Source of the DNA: an uncultured Prevotellaceae bacterium
GTDB lineage: Bacteria; Bacteroidota; Bacteroidia; Bacteroidales; Bacteroidaceae
Direction: 5' to 3'
DNA: 37,826 nucleotides
Assembly: GCA_902780635.1 (NCBI GenBank)
Contig: CACZGH010000034.1
Coordinates: 1-37,826, forward strand
Of this stretch, positions 1 to 8,524 are shown piece after piece. The notes below the pieces were generated by a model that did no database searches, was not told the origin of the DNA, and worked only from the letters and a program-made list of their open reading frames with translations. Made by a program: the position numbers and the translations under genes. The stretch's first letter is position 1, and every line of letters begins with the position of its first letter.

Positions 1-105
1 AGTTCAGAGGGGTCACCGACATCAAGTTCTTCATGTACAGACTCGCAATGCTATACTCTTGACCGTGCAGCCTGCCAACCAGGTTTATCCGCTGACCCAG
101 TTTCA

Positions 106-528
106 TTACCAACGATATTTATTCTTGATTTGTTTGAAAACTGGGATGTCCGAGACAGACGCAAAGAGCAAGATACAGGCACGAAACTTGATGGTGTCTG
201 CCCCGAAGATGCTGTAAGCGGAATGCTCGTTGTTGAGAACGGCCTCACAAATCTCTATTAGCCTCTCTTTCAGTACGGGATGCTCGATATATGCCCTGGC
301 CTCTTCGCGTCCGTTGATGCCATAATACTTTGCCATTTCAGAATGTCCCAGCCCTTTCATCTGTGGGAACACGTACCACATCCAATGTCCACGCTTATGT
401 CCTGCCTTCACTTCTTGAAGAGCCTCGGCATAAGTCCCTGTGCCTTCATAAAGGCCGCCGTTGTCCTGAGCATGGATGAATCGCAGTAGGTTGCGATTTC
501 GCGCTTCTTTCTGTCTGTCTTCCATCAT
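106..528 (-). CDS. DUF1810 family protein
   Basis: A 140-residue cytosolic protein that matches the DUF1810 family; its biochemical role is not established. The family signature is visible in order: LLRFIHAQ at residues 14-21, the basic-aromatic stretch GHKRGHWMWYVFPQ near 43-56, then GLGHSEMAKYYGI and EARAYIEHPVLKERL. The protein stops at FKQIKNKYRW. Many family members instead continue with a short segment of the type LDKFFGG..D..TL, so the last 12-15 residues appear to be missing. It begins 5 nt after the YbjN-like gene and closes the long minus-strand run. A decayed relative lies about 4 kb upstream at 4390-4653 and carries the same C-terminal sequence in a shifted frame, so the cluster seems to have acquired two copies. 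Family assignment is confident; function is unknown. Confidence 0.85.
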   Translation of the reverse strand: MMEDRQKEARNRNLLRFIHAQDNGGLYEGTGTYAEALQEVKAGHKRGHWMWYVFPQMKGLGHSEMAKYYGINGREEARAYIEHPVLKERLIEICEAVLNNEHSAYSIFGADTIKFRACILLFASVSDIPVFKQIKNKYRW

Positions 529-533
529 ATAGA

Positions 534-1013
534 TTAGTTTACTTGGTCATTTTCTTGTTGTTCTCTGAGTTTGGCCATTTCGTTGCCTACCAGGCGGTGG
601 GCATTAAAAAAATCACCTAGCTCACTCCGCAAATAGATATCCAGATTTGGCATCTGAGACATAAAAGGGAAAGTTGACTTGCAATGTACATCAACAGTAT
701 TTCCTTCTTCATTAATGGTATAGACTGTCATGGTTGCACAATTGAGGTTGGAATGATTAATCGCCTTTCTCAATCTGGAGAACTCGTCAACGTCATACAA
801 CTCCACCTGCCCCCAATAAGTATCCCAAACGTGTACATACAATCCCTGATTAGTGGCACTGGCCACAAAGTTCTCTCCTTGATACCCAAAGCAAATATTA
901 CCATCATCAGGGACGATTTCGTATTGACAACCGATTTTGGTCAGTGTTTCAAGGAATAGGTCTCTTGTGCCTATTATTTCTTCTTTTGGTTTAACCTCAA
1001 ATGATTCCAACAT
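534..1013 (-). CDS. YbjN-like (type III chaperone fold-like) hypothetical protein
   Basis: A 159-residue acidic protein with no signal peptide or membrane segment. The layout resembles small alpha-beta proteins of the YbjN / type III secretion chaperone-like fold: an N-terminal helix (TRDLFLETLTKIGCQYEI), a beta-rich middle with FGYQGENFVASA and LYVHVWDTYWGQVEL, a short helix DEFSRLRKAINHSN, and a long C-terminal helix ending in KLREQQEN. This is a pattern-level match only, with no catalytic residues to confirm it. It follows the HemN-like radical SAM gene after 222 nt and precedes the DUF1810 gene by 5 nt, so it may be cotranscribed with the last gene. A partner-binding or chaperone-like role is a guess from the fold type. 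Confidence 0.5.
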   Translation of the reverse strand: MLESFEVKPKEEIIGTRDLFLETLTKIGCQYEIVPDDGNICFGYQGENFVASATNQGLYVHVWDTYWGQVELYDVDEFSRLRKAINHSNLNCATMTVYTINEEGNTVDVHCKSTFPFMSQMPNLDIYLRSELGDFFNAHRLVGNEMAKLREQQENDQVN

Positions 1014-1235
1014 AATTTTGATATCAATTATTTTTTAACAATAAACTCCGAAGCAGGGCACCTTTTGTAGATTTAAAGTGCACTCAAATAGTATTCATAG
1101 GCTTTATCATGGTCATTAAGATTTCTCTTGTTATCTGCCTTTAACTTGAAAGATAATATAATACAAATGATTAGCTCAAAATATTCCAAAAGGATGCGGG
1201 AAGGGTGACATTCTCCATGTTGGATGTTTGGATGA

Positions 1236-2519
1236 TTAACAAGACCTATTATAGAACAAAGAAAGGACAGCCCCATAATGTAGAAAACCGTTGGGCGTCA
1301 CATATAGCATCGTGCCGTTCTTTTCAATGTAATGATTGTTCAGTAAGAAACCCAACTCCTTTTCAAATACCACGTAAGGATCAGCATGAAGTATTTTCTC
1401 CATTACAGACAAGTCTATCATTCCGCAATAGCCACTGATGGCAACATATTTTGAGAGTAACTCTCTTGGCGGAAGCATGTATGAGTCACCTCCTTTTTCA
1501 AAAGTGTTCTCAGAAAGGCAGCGTTCCAGCGACTCACCATTTTTTCCGATATTGTATGAAATACCGGTGTCGTTTTTGCTCTGTGCAGCTATGCCGAACC
1601 CTTTATAGGAGCCATTTTCCATCATGCGATGCTGAAGGTATGACGACAAGCCATAATCACCAATCAATGAAAAGGTATTCATTCCAAAACGTCCTTTATA
1701 TCCCAGCCCCGTTATTAACTCATAAAGGTACGAATACTGCTCAAAACGTTGCTCGGCAGTGGCAATGGGATACCTGTTGAGCATATTTGTTCGCAGTTCG
1801 TAGACAGTGAGATGTTCGGGCATCAACCGTTCCACAACCTTCATGGTTGCTTCTATTTCTTCTTTCGTCTGATGAACAAAGCCATACATCAAATCCAGGT
1901 TGATGGTGCTGATACCTTGCTTTCTGCAGCTGCGGAAGATGTCGGCCATCCTTTGTGTCTGCCCATTGTCTCTGTTGTTATCTCGCAGAAAGGCACAATT
2001 CGTGCTCTGCAATCCGAAAGAGATCCGGCTGAAGATATCAGAATGGCCGCTAATGATGGCTATCTTGCTCTCGTCAATCGTGTTAAACGTCGCTTCAATG
2101 CTGCCCATAAAGTGTTCTGCCCTTTTGAAGCGTCTCGCATATTGGGCAGACATTTCGATCAGCTTTGCGAAGTTTTCAGTGCTTAAGACTGTAGGAGTGC
2201 CTCCTCCTATGTCAAATCCCCGCAAGATTGTTTTCCTGGTCGCAGTTTGCTCAGCAAACTCACGCATATCGCCTTCGACGATATCCAGATATTTGCGTTC
2301 GATGGACTCTGATGTCTTTTTGTATTTGATGTATTCGCAATATCTGCACAAACTCTGACAGAAAGGTATGTGTATGTAGAACGACAAGTCCTCGACGCCA
2401 TCAAAAGAGAGCCTATCGGATGTCTTCCACGAACTCCAGTCGGAAGGATGCAAAGGATAGGAAGTGTTGTATTCATTAATATCTTTTCTGGTCTCAAAAA
2501 GTTCTTCAGTCTCCGTCAT
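1236..2519 (-). CDS. HemN/HemW-like radical SAM protein
   Basis: A 427-residue radical SAM enzyme of the oxygen-independent coproporphyrinogen oxidase-like (HemN/HemW) class. The iron-sulfur motif is HIPFCQSLCRYC, with cysteines at residues 54, 58 and 61 (C-x3-C-x2-C). It is followed by the SAM-binding GGGTPT motif (FDIGGGTPTVLS) and the family segment ISFGLQS. A C-terminal HemN_C-like winged helix is visible near LLNNHYIEKNGTMLYVTPNG. The cysteine of the HemN-type CxC extension is absent, which resembles HemW and HemN-like methylases or cyclases of natural-product clusters. The start lies 2 nt after the stop of the other radical SAM gene, so the two are probably translated together. Heme synthesis is possible, but the neighbours favour a biosynthetic modification step. 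Class is sure; substrate is unknown. Confidence 0.85.
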   Translation of the reverse strand: MTETEELFETRKDINEYNTSYPLHPSDWSSWKTSDRLSFDGVEDLSFYIHIPFCQSLCRYCEYIKYKKTSESIERKYLDIVEGDMREFAEQTATRKTILRGFDIGGGTPTVLSTENFAKLIEMSAQYARRFKRAEHFMGSIEATFNTIDESKIAIISGHSDIFSRISFGLQSTNCAFLRDNNRDNGQTQRMADIFRSCRKQGISTINLDLMYGFVHQTKEEIEATMKVVERLMPEHLTVYELRTNMLNRYPIATAEQRFEQYSYLYELITGLGYKGRFGMNTFSLIGDYGLSSYLQHRMMENGSYKGFGIAAQSKNDTGISYNIGKNGESLERCLSENTFEKGGDSYMLPPRELLSKYVAISGYCGMIDLSVMEKILHADPYVVFEKELGFLLNNHYIEKNGTMLYVTPNGFLHYGAVLSLFYNRSC

Positions 2520-2521
2520 TA

Positions 2522-3412
2522 TCAGTAAATAATATTGTTATCGTGAAACCCCTGTCTAAGATGCTGGCCGTCGAAGACAACCACCGATTCGCAATAGTTC
2601 GGGTTCATATAATTGCGCATATAGATTTCCAGTATTTTACCGTCTCTATTATAGAGGTAGTTGCTGCATTTGCAATTTTTCCCTCTATTCTTGGATTTGG
2701 TAAAGTAAACGTGCGGAATGCTGTCAATCCTTATCTCTTCAAGATCGATGAAATGTTCCTTGCAGTATTTGTTGACAGGCATAAGGCCGACAAATCCTAT
2801 TCTGGGAATGCCAATGTCAATGGTCTTGTCGAGCATCTTCCTGGCCTCCTCGGGTGAATCTATATACCCCCTGATGAGGTTGCAACTCAGATTTATTTTG
2901 CCGATGTCTATTCCTTCAAAATCTATTGCCCTTGAAGGTATGTGGCAGTTGTATATCTCAGAGAGAACACTCAAGTCGTAATGGTGCATCGAAATAGATA
3001 TAGAATCGAAACGTGCTTTGCGCATCATTTCCTGCGACTTTGGCAACAGGCCATTCGTGTTCAGATGTAAGTGAATGTGTTGATATTTTGGTGATGTATT
3101 AAGCCTCTCTATGATTCGGTTTACAGTTTCCGGCACAATCGAAGGTTCGCCTCCTGTGATGTTCAATCGGTTCAGGATAATACGCTGATTCAATATTTCA
3201 TCAATACAGGCGAATAGTTTATCCACATCAAACAGATGTCGGTCCTGAGTGTGGCCGGCATTTGAGCAGAAAGGGCAGCTCGCATTACAAGCATTCGTCA
3301 CCTTGACGAAAAGATTGAGGCTCGGAGGAATGGGGGCTCCCATGGAGTCCCCGTTTCCGCATCCCACACGTTTAATCAAGATGTTTCGACCAAACAATTT
3401 ATACTCAGTCAT
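2522..3412 (-). CDS. Radical SAM protein, MoaA-like core
   Basis: A 296-residue radical SAM enzyme. Cysteines 42, 46 and 49 form the C-x3-C-x2-C cluster motif (CNASCPFC). The SAM-binding element LNITGGEPS follows, and then barrel strands such as IHLHLNTNGLLP and FDSISISMHHYD. Near the C-terminus two cysteines lie in KNCKCSNYLY and one in NPNYCESV. These could ligate a second cluster, but they do not match the SPASM pattern well. A motif resembling the family ending is DGQHLRQGF. There is no putative precursor peptide beside it. It is followed by the HemN-like gene with a 2-nt gap and preceded by the unknown 300-residue gene after 36 nt. The role is inferred to be a radical modification in the small-molecule pathway. 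Confidence 0.85.
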   Translation of the reverse strand: MTEYKLFGRNILIKRVGCGNGDSMGAPIPPSLNLFVKVTNACNASCPFCSNAGHTQDRHLFDVDKLFACIDEILNQRIILNRLNITGGEPSIVPETVNRIIERLNTSPKYQHIHLHLNTNGLLPKSQEMMRKARFDSISISMHHYDLSVLSEIYNCHIPSRAIDFEGIDIGKINLSCNLIRGYIDSPEEARKMLDKTIDIGIPRIGFVGLMPVNKYCKEHFIDLEEIRIDSIPHVYFTKSKNRGKNCKCSNYLYNRDGKILEIYMRNYMNPNYCESVVVFDGQHLRQGFHDNNIIY

Positions 3413-3448
3413 TGATGAAGATTTAATCCTTTGCTATTACCATTATCC

Positions 3449-4351
3449 CTAATCTTGATCTGTGTCCGAAGAAGAACTCCCTGATTCTTTGGTAGGAATG
3501 CTCTGAAGTAATGCCTGCTCATACCAATACGGATATCGGTTGGGGCCTTTACCTTCGCCACAAGATTCTATGAATCCTCTCTGGCTCTCTACTGCTACCA
3601 GAACCGGCCCATAGAATTCTTCCGTATTTGGGAAAAAGACTTCAGGATGGCAAGGTCCGTCGTCTGAATAATGAGCTTCTACTAAAGCTTCAAGTCCCAT
3701 TTCCTTTCTGCACTTCTGATATTCGTCAACCATCTTATTTTGAAGTTTCTCGTTATCGAGAACACCGTTTTCATCAGATACATATTCCCATAGGGATTCA
3801 AGAGCCCAGAAGAATGAAAAATAAGGATATGCATGTCCGCCCATAGGAAAACAGAAAAATAATTTGTCATTGAGACAGCTTTTACTAAGGTCTCCATCGG
3901 GCTTTTCTTCATCGAACAAGTGTAGACAGAAGTCTTCACGGATTTGTTCAACTGAAGTATATTTGCGAAAACAGTTGAAATACATCAGTAACCAAACAAA
4001 TTTGAAAACGTCCCGTTGGGCCATTATTCTTTCATACTTGTCATCCTTGTCAGTCGTGATGCTTTCAAGAAGCTTCTCTCTTAGCGCATCACAATCAAGT
4101 TGCCCATCACGGAAAAGGCTTTCGTCATTTAGCAATCCCGCATTAATATGGTGCCGCGTCAACTCCCCGATAGTTCCCCGTTTTATATATCTGTCCATGA
4201 TAGGGGCAATACCATCAAAAACTTCTTTAGTAGATTTGAAATGTTTTTCTTCGTTGGCTGCCTTAATGATATCGCAGAGAGTCTGTACTTGACCATATTC
4301 CTCTTGTGTCGATAAGCGGAGAGAAGTAAAATGTTTTTGTTTCATATTCAT
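3449..4351 (-). CDS. Hypothetical protein of unknown family
   Basis: I do not recognise this 300-residue protein. It has no signal peptide or hydrophobic membrane segment. The N-terminal half is helical and charged (QTLCDIIKAANEEKHF, KERIMAQ-like segments), and the centre is aromatic-rich with FFCFPMGGHAYPYFSFFWAL. The tail is low-complexity and acidic (KESGSSSSDTDQD). Several cysteines and histidines are scattered, including HHINAG, GGHAYP and DGPCHPEVFF, so metal binding is possible but unproven. It lies between the decayed DUF1810 copy and the two radical SAM genes in the same orientation, with 36-38 nt spacers. Its position suggests a role in the cluster, perhaps as an accessory or partner of the radical SAM pair. 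The start is an ATG preceded by a second possible in-frame ATG (MNMKQK). Confidence 0.7.
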   Translation of the reverse strand: MNMKQKHFTSLRLSTQEEYGQVQTLCDIIKAANEEKHFKSTKEVFDGIAPIMDRYIKRGTIGELTRHHINAGLLNDESLFRDGQLDCDALREKLLESITTDKDDKYERIMAQRDVFKFVWLLMYFNCFRKYTSVEQIREDFCLHLFDEEKPDGDLSKSCLNDKLFFCFPMGGHAYPYFSFFWALESLWEYVSDENGVLDNEKLQNKMVDEYQKCRKEMGLEALVEAHYSDDGPCHPEVFFPNTEEFYGPVLVAVESQRGFIESCGEGKGPNRYPYWYEQALLQSIPTKESGSSSSDTDQD

Positions 4352-4389
4352 TATTTTAAGTTTTTATTGTTTGTTTCGTCTACACTATA

Positions 4390-4653
4390 TTACCAAATCT
4401 CGCAAAAAAGTAACCAATCATTAATCATTGCCACCTGTATTTGTTCTTGATTTGTATCATTCTTGGCCCATGTTTTACACTTCAAAGATATGAAGGCTTT
4501 ATAGTCTTCATATCTAATCCAGCATTCGAATCCGAGTTTACCCTCTTTGATTTCTTTCAAAGCCAGTTCATACAAGGTGTAATCACCTCTTTTGCCATCC
4601 TGTGCCGTTAGAAAACGGCCTAGCCCTTCATTGTTTATGTTACTTTCTGTCAT
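4390..4653 (-). pseudogene. Decayed, frameshifted DUF1810 copy
   Basis: An 87-codon frame whose first 35 residues look like the DUF1810 start: LGRFLTAQ matches LLRFIHAQ of the intact gene at 106-528, and YELALKEIKEGK matches YAEALQEVKAG. The WMWYVFPQ core and the whole middle are missing. Near the 3' end a different frame reads QIKNKYRWQ and then stops, matching the C-terminus QIKNKYRW of the intact copy. The DNA there is also alike (ACAAATCAAGAA in both). This is best explained as an old DUF1810 paralogue with an internal deletion and a frameshift. A short translated protein of 87 residues cannot be excluded. It lies between the NadR-like and unknown genes, 39 nt after the former. Confidence 0.65.
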
Positions 4654-4692
4654 ATGATTTAGTTAAACATTGCTCTATATAATGCCAAAAGA

Positions 4693-5682
4693 TCAAAAAA
4701 GGTAAACAGAAGATAGAAAAGTCTCTATACTTTTTTTTGCATTATCGAATCGCTGACCATGGAGCCCCCGAATAATAGCATAGTTTTTCTTTCGCTTGAC
4801 GAGTTGCTCTTCACACATGCGAAAAAACATCTCTCTTTCATTAGGACGGTAACGATGAATGTCGTTCACCCAAGGCAAATCGACATCAAGCAGCAGGTAA
4901 TAGTCAAATTGCTGTCGTGCGATGTATTCTTCGATGACGGGCGATTCCTTTCCAAACAGTTCGTTCGACCATAGTTTAGAGATAATGGCATCTGTGTCGA
5001 CAAACAGCAAAGGGGTGGTTTGCTGTAGCGCATCTTCTATGGCCTTATGGTGTCCTTTCACGATGGTTTCCATATCTTCAAAACAAATGTCACCAAGCTT
5101 TGAGTCGATTATGTGTTTCGCATATTCCTCTACGTATGGCATCTCGTAATAGTCGGCAAGTTGCCTGGTAAGTGTTGACTTTCCAGTTGACTCCGGGCCG
5201 TAGACGCATATCACTTTCCGCAGGTCACGCTGAACGGCTGGTGCGAGATACTTCCATTGTCCCAGTAAGTCTTCGCGGATGCGTGTAGCGGAAATTGGTA
5301 CGGCTTGTCTTTCGGGATCGACCATCACGATTTCCGCCGACAGTTCTTTTGCCAACCGTTTGCCATATTGTTCAGAAGCAAAGACCGCATCAACGGGCTG
5401 GGGTAATAGATGTTGCAGCGTATTGCGCCAGATGTCCCAGAAACGAGGAGTCTCCGATGGGTCTTGTGGCAGCGGGTGTTCCTGGGTCAATACTACTGCT
5501 GTAGGGTATTGCTGTCTGACCCATTGCATACGACGGCAGACGGGTATGACTTCGTCCATGATATTGTCAACGACGATGTAAACAGACTCACATTCGTCGA
5601 GTGCATGCTGGATGAGCAGCATGTGTCCTCTGTGTAGCGGACAAAATTTGCCTAAGACAAAACCAGTTCTATAATGTTTCAT
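4693..5682 (-). CDS. nadR: NadR-like NMN adenylyltransferase / ribosylnicotinamide kinase
   Basis: A two-domain enzyme of NAD salvage. The N-terminal nucleotidyltransferase has GKFCPLHRGH (the HxGH motif, residues 17-20) and SATRIRE (131-137), as expected for adenylyl transfer to NMN. The C-terminal kinase has the P-loop GPESTGKST (about 162-170), followed by YVEEYAKHIID, typical of NadR-type ribosylnicotinamide kinases. I chose the ATG at 5682, which gives 329 residues, because the frame then starts right at the family N-terminus and overlaps the synthetase stop by 14 nt. Neighbouring genes show the same 13-17 nt overlaps. The frame extends upstream to 5721. No helix-turn-helix repressor domain is present. 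Placement in the middle of a biosynthetic run is odd for a housekeeping salvage enzyme and suggests it supplies or attaches a pyridine nucleotide. Confidence 0.88.
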   Translation of the reverse strand: MKHYRTGFVLGKFCPLHRGHMLLIQHALDECESVYIVVDNIMDEVIPVCRRMQWVRQQYPTAVVLTQEHPLPQDPSETPRFWDIWRNTLQHLLPQPVDAVFASEQYGKRLAKELSAEIVMVDPERQAVPISATRIREDLLGQWKYLAPAVQRDLRKVICVYGPESTGKSTLTRQLADYYEMPYVEEYAKHIIDSKLGDICFEDMETIVKGHHKAIEDALQQTTPLLFVDTDAIISKLWSNELFGKESPVIEEYIARQQFDYYLLLDVDLPWVNDIHRYRPNEREMFFRMCEEQLVKRKKNYAIIRGLHGQRFDNAKKSIETFLSSVYLF

Positions 5683-8524
5683 ACGATTGTCTGATATAGC
5701 GTTTGATGAGTTCTTTGTCATATTTGCATCGATGAGGGGTCGCAGTATGGGTGTTCGTCATGTCGAATCGGATACCTGTGGCCTGGAAGAGATCCATGTA
5801 TCTCATCTGCTGAAACAGCGTGGCGTCCATCCTGCACAACCCCATGCGCAGGGCCTGAACATCGGCATGATCCCCCGAAGTGCTGATGGTTTTCAGCCAC
5901 TGGCCATAGTCCACAATGTCGTTGATGACGCCTTCTTCCTTCATCAGCGTGCATAGCTGGTTGTAGTTCAAAGGATTTTCTGCAGCAATATGATAAACAT
6001 CAGGTTTGTCTCTTTCGATAATATCAGCTACGATTTGTGATGCTTGGTCTATAGGTGTGATATCCACTGCCATGACATTGGTTTTGTCATAAGGAAGCGA
6101 ACCAACAGCTTGGACCCCACGGAAGAACATGCCAAGAAAATCCTTGGGCGCCGACAAACCTTTCACCGTATCGCCGCACAGAAGGCCATAACGATAGATG
6201 AATTTGTCACAGTAGGCGGGGTTGACGCTCAAAACCATTTTTTCTGCCACGAACTTTGTCTGTCCGTAGCCCCCATAGATGTTTGTTGATACACTTAAAT
6301 CATCACTTTCAAATACCGTGCCGCAGTTTCTGTCGGTTGACACGAATACCGAAAGAGTGGAAGCATAATGTAGCTTTTTTCTTCCTCCGGCTAGGCAGAA
6401 ATCCAAAATATGCTTGGTTCCTGTGACGTTGGTTTCTTTCAACGCATCGTAGTTGGCCAGCATATTGACGGTCGCTGCACAATGAAGCACATCGGTCACC
6501 TCCTCTGACAGACGTTTGTAGTCGTCTGCTGAAAGACCGAGGTGTGGTAATGTGATGTCACCAGCCACGATGTCGATTCCTTGCAATGGCTGTGTGTCTA
6601 ATCCGAATCTGCGGAAAGTATTTGTGACACGTTGCAATCCATTAGCAGTTGACGAACACCTTACGAGACACTGGACTCGTTGTCCCCTTCCAAGCAGTTC
6701 GTTCAGCATATGAGAGCCTAGAAACCCTGTCGCTCCAGTAAGGAGAAAGCAACGGGCATCGCTGGTGGAAACATCCTGCCGGGCAGGAATAGCCGTGTAC
6801 TTCCACAGACTCTCTAGTTGAGATGAACCAATACACATTGAAGCGCCCTGCCCCCTCATATGTGCCAATAACCGGGGGGTAGGTGCCTGGCGCAGTTCCT
6901 CTGAAGTGACTACTATACCCATTTGCTGAAGTCTGGAAATCAATATGATGGTATCGAGTGAGTCACCTCCACAAAGGAAGAAATCGTCGTTGGGTGACAT
7001 GATGGGAAGTTTGAGGATGTCGGCCATGACACGGGCTATTGCCTCTTCCTCTTCCGATGTGTATTGACAGCAGCCCCCATTGACTGTCTTTCTCAATACG
7101 ATCGTAGAAAGAGTCTGTAGGTCTGTTTTCCCAGACGGGGTAAGTGGCATACGCTCGATGAACTCAAAGAACGATGGCATCATCCATTTGGGCAGATGGT
7201 ACTTGCAGCATTGGCGTAGCTGCTGTTCCAAATCGGCTTGTGACATGCTGTTGTCCATAGGTTGGATGAAGGCAACAATGGCTTCTTTTGCGTTTTCTGC
7301 ATCAATGCTTCTTTTGATGACAGCCACACTCCTTACATTCCTGTTGGTACGCAACTTGTGCTCTATTTCTTCCAGTTCTATAAGTTGACCATGGTACTTT
7401 ACCTGGCGGTCCATCCTTCCCACAAAAACAAGTCGCAGGTTGTCGTCTTTCCTGACGTGATCTGAGGTTCTATAATAACGTACGCCGTTAATAACAGGAA
7501 ATTTCCTTCGCGTCAGTTCCTCGTCTTTGTAATAGCCTATAGCAAGGCCAATGCCGGAAATCCATAACTCTCCATCGGCTGCATCCAGACGACCATCGGC
7601 ATATACATGATATTGTGTAGCATCGAGCACATCACCTAAGAGTGGGGCATCCCATTCCGCATCGCATTGGCACATACTAGTGCATACGGTGGCTTCCGTC
7701 GGACCGTACACATTGATGAGCCTGAGCTTCCTGCTCCAAAGTCTGACGGTGTCGATGTCGGCAGGCTCCCCGCCTATGACGATCGTCTGTAGGCAGTTTG
7801 GACATTGATCTGGAGGAAGCATCTTTAGCAGTGATGGTGGAATGTCCGTGTGGGTCACTCCTCGCTTTTCCACCACGTCAAACAATGTTGAGGCCAGTTC
7901 TTCCTTAGGTACGGGCTCTATCACCAACGTGGCTCCCGATGTCAGGGTGACCAGTATGTCGGAAATGGATGCGTCGAAATTGACAGAGAGAAAGAATAAA
8001 TAGCGTGAATTGCTGTCGACATCAAAGGACTTTTGCTGGCATTTGGCCAAGTTACAAAGCCCGGCATGCCCCACGAGTATGCCTTTTGGAGTGCCTGTGG
8101 TACCTGAGCTATAAATCATGTAAGCCAGTGTGTGTGGACCGCACGAGGCAATTGTGGTTGCTGTGGGGCAGGAAGTAGCCTCACGGAAAGTATCCTTGTC
8201 CAAACAGAGTTTGATGCCTGCATGGTCGATGATAAATCTTTGGCGGGCTAGGGGCAGGTCGGTACCGATGGGAACAAATGCCTTTCCTGCCATCCAGCAA
8301 CCTATCATGCTGACGACGTAGGCCGCCGACTTGGGCAGGTTCAGGCCAACGAAGGAGCCTTCGCCACAGTTGCACTTCACATATTGCGCCACGCGTAGAG
8401 CCTGTTGCCACAACCGTTGGTAGGAGAGCACAATATTGTCGCCCTCTACTACAGCGGCCTGCCCAGGGTAGGTTTGGCAGATATGCTGCAAGACGGAAAG
8501 GATGTCGCTACAGTCTGTGCCCAT
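5669..8524 (-). CDS. NRPS-like adenylation-carrier-thioester reductase (A-T-R)
   Basis: A 951-residue single-module synthetase with no condensation domain. Adenylation domain, about 1-475: YSSGTTGTPKG at 138-148, NVYGPTEAT at 271-279, YYRTSD near 350, and the catalytic lysine K466 in LTPSGKTD. Carrier domain, about 490-560: FFLCGGDSLD, with the phosphopantetheine serine at 522. Reductase domain, about 590-951: the nucleotide-binding GATGFLG at 597-603 and the Tyr753-x3-Lys757 pair (YGQTK), with S722/T723 upstream. The order matches carboxylic acid reductases and Lys2. It should activate an acid as AMP ester, load it on the carrier and release it as an aldehyde with NAD(P)H. D184 aligns with the aspartate that binds the alpha-amino group of amino acids. 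A phosphopantetheinyl transferase is not visible in the window. Confidence 0.92.
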   Translation of the reverse strand: MGTDCSDILSVLQHICQTYPGQAAVVEGDNIVLSYQRLWQQALRVAQYVKCNCGEGSFVGLNLPKSAAYVVSMIGCWMAGKAFVPIGTDLPLARQRFIIDHAGIKLCLDKDTFREATSCPTATTIASCGPHTLAYMIYSSGTTGTPKGILVGHAGLCNLAKCQQKSFDVDSNSRYLFFLSVNFDASISDILVTLTSGATLVIEPVPKEELASTLFDVVEKRGVTHTDIPPSLLKMLPPDQCPNCLQTIVIGGEPADIDTVRLWSRKLRLINVYGPTEATVCTSMCQCDAEWDAPLLGDVLDATQYHVYADGRLDAADGELWISGIGLAIGYYKDEELTRRKFPVINGVRYYRTSDHVRKDDNLRLVFVGRMDRQVKYHGQLIELEEIEHKLRTNRNVRSVAVIKRSIDAENAKEAIVAFIQPMDNSMSQADLEQQLRQCCKYHLPKWMMPSFFEFIERMPLTPSGKTDLQTLSTIVLRKTVNGGCCQYTSEEEEAIARVMADILKLPIMSPNDDFFLCGGDSLDTIILISRLQQMGIVVTSEELRQAPTPRLLAHMRGQGASMCIGSSQLESLWKYTAIPARQDVSTSDARCFLLTGATGFLGSHMLNELLGRGQRVQCLVRCSSTANGLQRVTNTFRRFGLDTQPLQGIDIVAGDITLPHLGLSADDYKRLSEEVTDVLHCAATVNMLANYDALKETNVTGTKHILDFCLAGGRKKLHYASTLSVFVSTDRNCGTVFESDDLSVSTNIYGGYGQTKFVAEKMVLSVNPAYCDKFIYRYGLLCGDTVKGLSAPKDFLGMFFRGVQAVGSLPYDKTNVMAVDITPIDQASQIVADIIERDKPDVYHIAAENPLNYNQLCTLMKEEGVINDIVDYGQWLKTISTSGDHADVQALRMGLCRMDATLFQQMRYMDLFQATGIRFDMTNTHTATPHRCKYDKELIKRYIRQSYETL

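Noticed and set aside
106-250. Continuation of the DUF1810 gene in the -1 frame past its stop
   Set aside because: The alternative frame (GSADKPGW...) does not match the family's C-terminal segment, so a frameshift is not supported.
1073-1276. A 67-codon minus-strand frame overlapping the end of the HemN-like gene
   Set aside because: It starts inside the upstream coding sequence and has no recognisable features. Nearby frames of 11-15 codons (for example one starting at 1218) were also considered as radical SAM precursor peptides, with no supporting motif.
5669-8524. A condensation domain making this a full NRPS module
   Set aside because: The protein begins directly with adenylation sequence and no HHxxxDG motif is present anywhere in it.
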